From Affinirhizobium lemnae (GTDB lineage: Bacteria; Pseudomonadota; Alphaproteobacteria; Rhizobiales; Rhizobiaceae), in the NCBI RefSeq assembly GCF_022968395.1, contig NZ_JALJQZ010000024.1, positions 1 through 61,409 on the forward strand: a DNA stretch of 61,409 bases. Direction: 5' to 3'. Within the stretch, counting starts at the first letter, position 1, and every line of letters begins with the position of its first letter. Below, piece by piece: positions 57,505 through 61,409 of the stretch. Under the pieces are notes generated by a model. That model searched no databases and was not told the origin of the DNA. It saw nothing but the letters and a program-made list of their open reading frames with translations. The position numbers were made by a program, and so were the translations under genes.

Positions 57505-59103
57505 GTGGCGAACGATAATATTGCGAGCGGTTTCTTTCGATCCAGCGTGGCGTATGGCGACCGGCTATTCTATTCGGATGCTTCCCGCAATGTGAGTTAT
57601 GGCGAGATGGGCGTGACCGTTCGTCGCCTTGCGGGCCACGTTTCGCAAAAGGGTCGCCCGAGGCGCGTAGGCATACTCGCAACCCGCAGCTTTGAAGCCT
57701 ATGCGGGTATTCTGGCAGCGGGCTTTGCCGGTGGCGCCTATGTGCCCATCAATCTCAAATGGCCGGAAAGCCGCATCGTCACGCTTCTCGGCCTCATGGA
57801 ACTCGATGCGCTGATCGCCGATGTCAACGGCACCTCCCTGCTGACACCGGATGTATTGGCTGCCGCGCCCGATTGTATCGTGATTGCCGATGCGGCGAAA
57901 CGACCTGAAGTCGTGCGCAACAGCCAGAGCATTGTGCATTTCAACGAGATTGAGGCAGAGCCTCTCTCCCAGCCAATGCAGGTGGAGGCCGACGATCTTG
58001 CCTATATCATCTTCACGTCCGGCACGACGGGTCTGCCCAAGGGTGTGATGATCTCTGCCGGATCGCTGGCGAATTATCTTGCCGAAAGCCGCAGCTGGAC
58101 GGCGCTGACGCCGGACGATCGCCTTGCCGAAACCTGCGACGTCACCTTCGACCTGACGGTGCACAACCTTTTTCTCTGCGTGGAGGCGGGAGCTTCGCTC
58201 CACATACTCTCTTCGCTGGAAATGATGGCGCCGGGGCGTTTCGTCCGGGCGCGAGAAATCACAGTCTGGATGTCGGTGCCCACTTTGATTGCCATGATGC
58301 GTCGCAACGGCTCCCTGAAACCCGGCATCTTCCCAAGCCTGCGCCTCTCCATTTTCTGCGGTGAACCTTTGCCGGTTGCGGCGGCTGAAGCCTGGGCCGC
58401 AGCGACGCCCAATGGCGTGGTGGAAAACATCTATGGCCCGACGGAAGGCACCGTCATCTGCATGCGCCAGCGGTTTACGTCCCCGCCCGTGGAAACGAAG
58501 GGGCGCGGCATTCTGGCCATCGGCAAACCCTATGACAGCATGGAAATCGCTATCCTTGATAGCGAGCAGCAGGTGCTGCCGGAAGGTCAGGCGGGTGAAA
58601 TCGCTTTGTCTGGACCACAACTGGCTATCGGCTATCTCGGTGCGCCAGAACAGACGGCGGATCGCTTCCGTAACCTTCGCGGCAAACGCTGGTATCTGAC
58701 CGGCGATCTGGGCCTGCGCGATGAGACCGGCACCTATCACCATCTTGGCCGCACTGACAATCAGGTGAAGGTGAAGGGCAACCGCATAGAGCTGGAAGAG
58801 GTAGAGGCGCATCTGCGAAAGGCCGCCGATACGGATGTCGTGGCCGTTATTGCCTGGCCGGTGGTGGATGGCTCGGCGCAGGGTTTGATCGGCTTCTGCT
58901 GCTCTGACAAATCCGACAGCGAGATCGAAGCGGCGATGCTTCAATCGCTGCCGCGCTACATGGTGCCGTCAGAGATCCGCATCCGGAACAGCCTCCCGGT
59001 TAACATCAACGGGAAAGTTGACCGGCGCGCCCTGTTCCAGCAGTTGGAAGAGGCGGCACAAACGACTGCGACGGGGCCAGCAAGGCCGGATGCAGCCGAA
59101 TGA
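57505..59103 (+). CDS. Adenylation enzyme (amino acid/acyl--carrier-protein ligase, DltA/NRPS-like)
   Basis: The 532-residue protein is an AMP-forming ligase of the ANL superfamily. Core motifs: YIIFTSGTTGLPKGVMIS (A3), NIYGPTEGTV (A5), GEIALSGPQLAIGYL (A6), YLTGDLG (A7), GRTDNQVKVKGNRIELEEVE (A8) and NINGKVDRRAL (A10 lysine). It starts with GTG at 57505 behind GGAGG. It should activate a small acid, probably an amino acid, and load it on the carrier protein encoded 12 bases downstream. DltA is its nearest type, but there is no DltB/DltD. Substrate unknown. Confidence 0.9.
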   Translation: MANDNIASGFFRSSVAYGDRLFYSDASRNVSYGEMGVTVRRLAGHVSQKGRPRRVGILATRSFEAYAGILAAGFAGGAYVPINLKWPESRIVTLLGLMELDALIADVNGTSLLTPDVLAAAPDCIVIADAAKRPEVVRNSQSIVHFNEIEAEPLSQPMQVEADDLAYIIFTSGTTGLPKGVMISAGSLANYLAESRSWTALTPDDRLAETCDVTFDLTVHNLFLCVEAGASLHILSSLEMMAPGRFVRAREITVWMSVPTLIAMMRRNGSLKPGIFPSLRLSIFCGEPLPVAAAEAWAAATPNGVVENIYGPTEGTVICMRQRFTSPPVETKGRGILAIGKPYDSMEIAILDSEQQVLPEGQAGEIALSGPQLAIGYLGAPEQTADRFRNLRGKRWYLTGDLGLRDETGTYHHLGRTDNQVKVKGNRIELEEVEAHLRKAADTDVVAVIAWPVVDGSAQGLIGFCCSDKSDSEIEAAMLQSLPRYMVPSEIRIRNSLPVNINGKVDRRALFQQLEEAAQTTATGPARPDAAE

Positions 59104-59114
59104 GGAAAGAAGCA

Positions 59115-59366
59115 ATGAACACGAAGTCAAACGCATCCATTCGCGCAACGGTCATGAGCCTTCTGGGGGAGCGGGGTGTTACCCAAGTCGCAGATATAGA
59201 GCCCCTGTTTTCGTCCGGACTTCTGGATTCCGTAGCGGCGACGGAGGTTCTTCTGGCACTGGAGACTGATTTTGGCGTGGATCTGTCGGATGAGGATTTC
59301 GACATCACGCATATCGACACGCTGGCGAGCCTTGAGCACTTTGTCGCCTCCCGGACACCTGCATGA
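59115..59366 (+). CDS. Acyl/peptidyl carrier protein
   Basis: The 83-residue acidic protein has the phosphopantetheine site LDSVAATE with Ser39 (SSGLLDSVAATEVLLALE), preceded and followed by helices as in DltC or NRPS carrier proteins. It is 11 bases after the ligase stop and overlaps the next start by 4 bases, so all three genes form one operon. It needs a phosphopantetheinyl transferase from elsewhere. The ATG at 59115 follows GAGGAAAG. Confidence 0.9.
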   Translation: MNTKSNASIRATVMSLLGERGVTQVADIEPLFSSGLLDSVAATEVLLALETDFGVDLSDEDFDITHIDTLASLEHFVASRTPA

Positions 59367-60364
59367 AACTTCGCCCGATCGATCAGTCCGGAGCCTCTGC
59401 TGCTGCCGCGCTTCTTTCGGTAGGTTTTCCGTCTTTGTCCCATTCGGAGTGGGCGGATACGGTACAAAAGCTACTGGACTATGCGGCAGGACGGGGCCAT
59501 GGCGTGATCGGCCAGATTGCGCAGTTGAAGGGGCAGGATATCGGCATCTGCCTCATGATCCCTAGCGCGCCAGTGACGCCGGACGCGGAGTTTGGCATGC
59601 GTATTAATGTCGCTGCCTTCTATCTGGCTCCCGGTCACGAGTGGATGACGACGCTTTTCATGCGGCGGTTGATGGCAGATTGCGATACCGAATACACCGA
59701 TCTGACAGCCTCTTCCTCGATGCGCGATATCAATCGCCGCCTAGGCTTTTTCAATCACTCCGAGGGTATGATCATTGTTGCAACGCCCATGGCCTCCATG
59801 CAGCCTGCAGCGTCCGGCATTCGCCTGCTCTCATTGAAAGAGGCGGAAACGGAAACTGCATCGCTGTCTGTAAATGAATGGCAGGTTTTGCGAGATCATC
59901 ACCATTTCGGATGTGCCGCCTTCGTGGTGGTGGAGCATGGCAGGGCGTATCCGCTCATTCTGGCACCCAGTTCGCGCAAGGGCATTCCCGGAGCGCGGGT
60001 TCTGCTGGCGCGAGATCGTGCGCTGCTGCGGTCGGTTCTCGGAGTTCTCAGCCGCTCCATGGTTCTGGCCGGCAAGACCTATATCGAGTTCGACGGAGCC
60101 GAGGCGGATATGCCTGCAGGTGCCTTATTCCTGCCCTCAGCCGCCCCTGTCCAGTCGACTCGTCAAGAGGTGGTAATGGTGATCGATCACACCTATTCCG
60201 AATTCGCCTTTATACCGCCCACACGGCTACGGGCTGCTGTCCGGATCTACGAAAATCGAATTCGCACCGAGGCCTGTAAACTCTCGCTTCAGGCTACCAG
60301 TGCCGCTATCTCCCACCCCGCCACCTGCCTTGCATTGAAGGTGGCGGAAATTTCGGGTCTTTGA
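59363..60364 (+). CDS. Acyltransferase-like partner protein (GNAT-like)
   Basis: The 333-residue soluble protein overlaps the carrier-protein gene by 4 bases. Its first half (LLSVGFPSLSHSEWADTVQK, GQDIGICLMIPSA, FYLAPGHEWMTTLFMRRLMA, DINRRLGFF) has the look of a GNAT acetyltransferase fold, although the CoA-binding loop is not clear. The second half (ETETASLSVNEWQVLRDHHH, GARVLLARDRALLRSVLGVL) resembles nothing I know and may be a second GNAT-like repeat. It probably takes the activated group from the carrier protein to an acceptor. Confidence 0.65.
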   Translation: MKLRPIDQSGASAAAALLSVGFPSLSHSEWADTVQKLLDYAAGRGHGVIGQIAQLKGQDIGICLMIPSAPVTPDAEFGMRINVAAFYLAPGHEWMTTLFMRRLMADCDTEYTDLTASSSMRDINRRLGFFNHSEGMIIVATPMASMQPAASGIRLLSLKEAETETASLSVNEWQVLRDHHHFGCAAFVVVEHGRAYPLILAPSSRKGIPGARVLLARDRALLRSVLGVLSRSMVLAGKTYIEFDGAEADMPAGALFLPSAAPVQSTRQEVVMVIDHTYSEFAFIPPTRLRAAVRIYENRIRTEACKLSLQATSAAISHPATCLALKVAEISGL

Positions 60365-60371
60365 TCGTTGA

Positions 60372-60683
60372 TTACCGTTTGCGAACGAACTCCGTGCGCA
60401 GAACAAGACCCTTGATACTGTCGTGACGACAATCGATCTCTTCCGGGTTTTCCGTCAAGCGGATGGAGCGGATTACGGTGCCTTGCTTTAACGTCTGTCC
60501 GGCGCCTTTGACCTTCAGATCCTTGACCAGCACGACACTGTCGCCATCCGCCAGCACATTGCCGGAGGCATCGCGCACGTCCGATGTCCTTGCGGCCTCT
60601 GCCTTTAGTTCCGAAGCTGGACGCCAGTCGCCGGTCACCTCATCATACACATACTCATCGTCATCGGCGATCATGGCGCTCAT
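60372..60683 (-). CDS. PhnA/YjdM-like small protein
   Basis: The 103-residue protein ends in the PhnA C-terminal domain: VRDASGNVLADGDSVVLVKD then LKVKGAGQTLKQGTVIRSIR, a small SH3-like barrel. The N-terminal zinc ribbon of full PhnA is replaced by DDDEYVYDEVTGDWRPASEL without cysteines. The family name comes from alkylphosphonate loci, but its function is not established. It is convergent with the acyltransferase-like gene (7 bases apart). Confidence 0.85.
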   Translation of the reverse strand: MSAMIADDDEYVYDEVTGDWRPASELKAEAARTSDVRDASGNVLADGDSVVLVKDLKVKGAGQTLKQGTVIRSIRLTENPEEIDCRHDSIKGLVLRTEFVRKR

Positions 60684-60800
60684 CCCTATTGGCAGTTTCG
60701 ATGAGGGGCTTAAGCTGCGGCATATCTCGCTGTCAAAACTTCATCGGGGAATTGACCCGAAAAGCACCCGATTTCTGGCTTCTGTCAAATTGTTTCTTGC

Positions 60801-61151
60801 TCACCAGCGGTTCTGTCCTTTCTCCTTGCGGCGATTGCTGCGGCGGGTGCCATCGAAAAATCCGGGTGGCTTCCTGGCGACCCAGGCCGCAAACTTCGCC
60901 ATTTCCGGGTGGGACAGCAGGGCCTCCGCACTGGCATAGGTGGTTTCCAGTTCGACTTCAGAAAACAGGGCATGGATCTGTCTGTGGCATATGCGGTGCA
61001 ACGTCTGGGTAACCCGCCCGCCACGACTTTTCGGCACCAGATGGTGCTCATCGCGCTGGTCCTCGGGAATGTCACGGCCGCAGATCGGGCAGATCACCTT
61101 CTGCGGCGGCTTGTACCATTCGGGAACCTTTTCCCTGTGCTTTCTGGCCAT
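60801..61151 (-). CDS. HNH-type nuclease
   Basis: The 116-residue protein begins MARKHREKVPEWYKPPQKV. A CPICGRDIPEDQRDEHHLVP module combines a CxxC zinc-like pair with the first His of the HNH fold, followed by LHRICHRQIHALFSE with further Cys/His residues. It resembles small stand-alone HNH endonucleases widespread in alpha-proteobacteria. Its DNA target is unknown. Start taken at ATG 61151, where similarity begins; the open frame extends to 61313 through the repeat. Confidence 0.8.
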   Translation of the reverse strand: MARKHREKVPEWYKPPQKVICPICGRDIPEDQRDEHHLVPKSRGGRVTQTLHRICHRQIHALFSEVELETTYASAEALLSHPEMAKFAAWVARKPPGFFDGTRRSNRRKEKGQNRW

Positions 61152-61269
61152 GGTCGATCCTGGAACGATCCTTCTCATCCTGCGGGATATATGGGGCTCT
61201 GCGGAACCTGTTGCAAATGGACTGGTCAGCGAACTCCAGGAAACATACACGACACGAATGCCTTCGCTT

Positions 61270-61338
61270 TCAGACAAGCCCCTCCCCACAAGGGAGAGGG
61301 AGTACCCTCGCATTCTCGGCGGCCACCCGTTTTCCTAG
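61270..61338. repeat. Dispersed palindromic repeat, copy 4, cut by the IS
   Basis: AAGCCCCTCCCCACAAGGGAG, GAGTACCCTCGCATTCTCGG and a C-rich tail match the left half of copy 2 (29.1 kb). The repeat stops at CTAG, exactly where the IS end begins. The IS therefore inserted into this element. Confidence 0.75.
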
Positions 61339-61409
61339 GCGGTAGTGACGATTTAGCTATTTGAGCCAGATGGCGATGGCTGCGAGTTTGACGAATCCCA
61401 TGAAGTTGG
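61335..61409 (-). repeat. 75-bp IS end, inverted copy B
   Basis: Exact reverse complement of 2-76. It includes the CTAG boundary (61335-61338), the short IS end and the transposase 3' codons. Confidence 0.9.
61357..61409 (-). pseudogene. IS5-type transposase, C-terminal fragment
   Basis: The last 17 codons and stop of the same transposase as at the left edge (NFMGFVKLAAIAIWLK), on the minus strand. The remaining gene lies outside the window. Confidence 0.7.

Noticed and set aside
57565..58944. 459-codon open frame on the minus strand
   Set aside because: Antisense to the adenylation-enzyme gene whose A3-A10 motifs are all in order; no family features on this strand.
57505..59366. D-alanylation (dlt) system
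   Set aside because: DltA/DltC-like genes are present but DltB, DltD and teichoic-acid context are absent in this Gram-negative; the third gene is not a Dlt protein.
1..61409. Prophage, conjugative element, rRNA or tRNA genes
   Set aside because: No structural phage, mobilisation, integrase or RNA-gene signature was seen in any part of the window.

Overview
The window looks like chromosomal DNA of a Rhizobiaceae bacterium (Agrobacterium/Rhizobium type). The evidence is high-GC codon usage, a betIBA operon with a BetI-type operator, a bioB gene with two BioR-type boxes, a cysHDN cluster with an Rrf2 regulator, an R. etli-type thermolabile L-asparaginase, DUF1501/DUF1800 genes behind an ECF sigma factor, and many dispersed palindromic intergenic repeats. 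No rRNA, tRNA, CRISPR array or prophage was recognised. Both ends are the same 75-bp sequence in inverted orientation. It encodes the C-terminus of an IS5-type transposase, so the window is the stretch between two inverted IS copies.

Layout. 0.1-4.6 kb: orphan receiver protein, Zn/Cd/Pb P-type ATPase with a MerR-type promoter and a tiny membrane peptide, PHP phosphoesterase, lipoprotein. 5-6.6 kb: LacI regulator, gene debris and AT-rich non-coding DNA. 6.6-10.9 kb: sulfate assimilation (cysN, cysD, cysH), an Rrf2 regulator and a MITE-like element. 10.9-14.7 kb: hypothetical gene and a TRAP transporter (dctM, dctQ, dctP). 14.9-19.1 kb: five-gene ECF sigma operon (sigma, membrane anti-sigma candidate, Spy/CpxP-like protein, DUF1800, DUF1501). 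19.3-19.9 kb: RHH/PIN toxin-antitoxin. 19.9-23.9 kb: betA, betB, betI. 24-29 kb: EAL-GGDEF protein, two paralogous secreted proteins around a quinone oxidoreductase, a structured small RNA carrying a 24-codon ORF, and a RelE remnant. 29-38 kb: DUF3750, asparaginase, secreted protein, two GSTs, a DUF2087 gene with an in-frame palindrome, a Tat-exported beta-helix protein, a diguanylate cyclase and bioB. 38-44.5 kb: MarR/MFS pair, exonuclease and ATP-dependent DNA ligase, alpha/beta hydrolase. 44.6-49.6 kb: two L,D-transpeptidases, then a LysR-controlled trio of 2-oxoglutarate dioxygenase, LysE exporter and ThrH-like phosphatase. 49.6-55.3 kb: D,D-carboxypeptidase with SPOR domain, HicA-like TA pair, DUF2267-like protein, YihY, HerA-like ATPase. 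55.3-57.3 kb: a two-gene module with an RTX protein, bracketed by a duplicated HerA 3' end. 57.5-60.4 kb: adenylation enzyme, carrier protein and acyltransferase-like protein in one operon. 60.4-61.3 kb: PhnA-like and HNH nuclease genes.

The most promising undescribed systems are four. First, the LysR/2OG-dioxygenase/LysE/ThrH operon, which fits hydroxylation and export of an amino acid. Second, the minimal adenylation-carrier-transferase operon. Third, the HerA-end-bracketed RTX module. Fourth, the small RNA with a near-perfect Shine-Dalgarno and a complementary sequence just after its stop codon. Functions are inferred from sequence alone and no database search was run.
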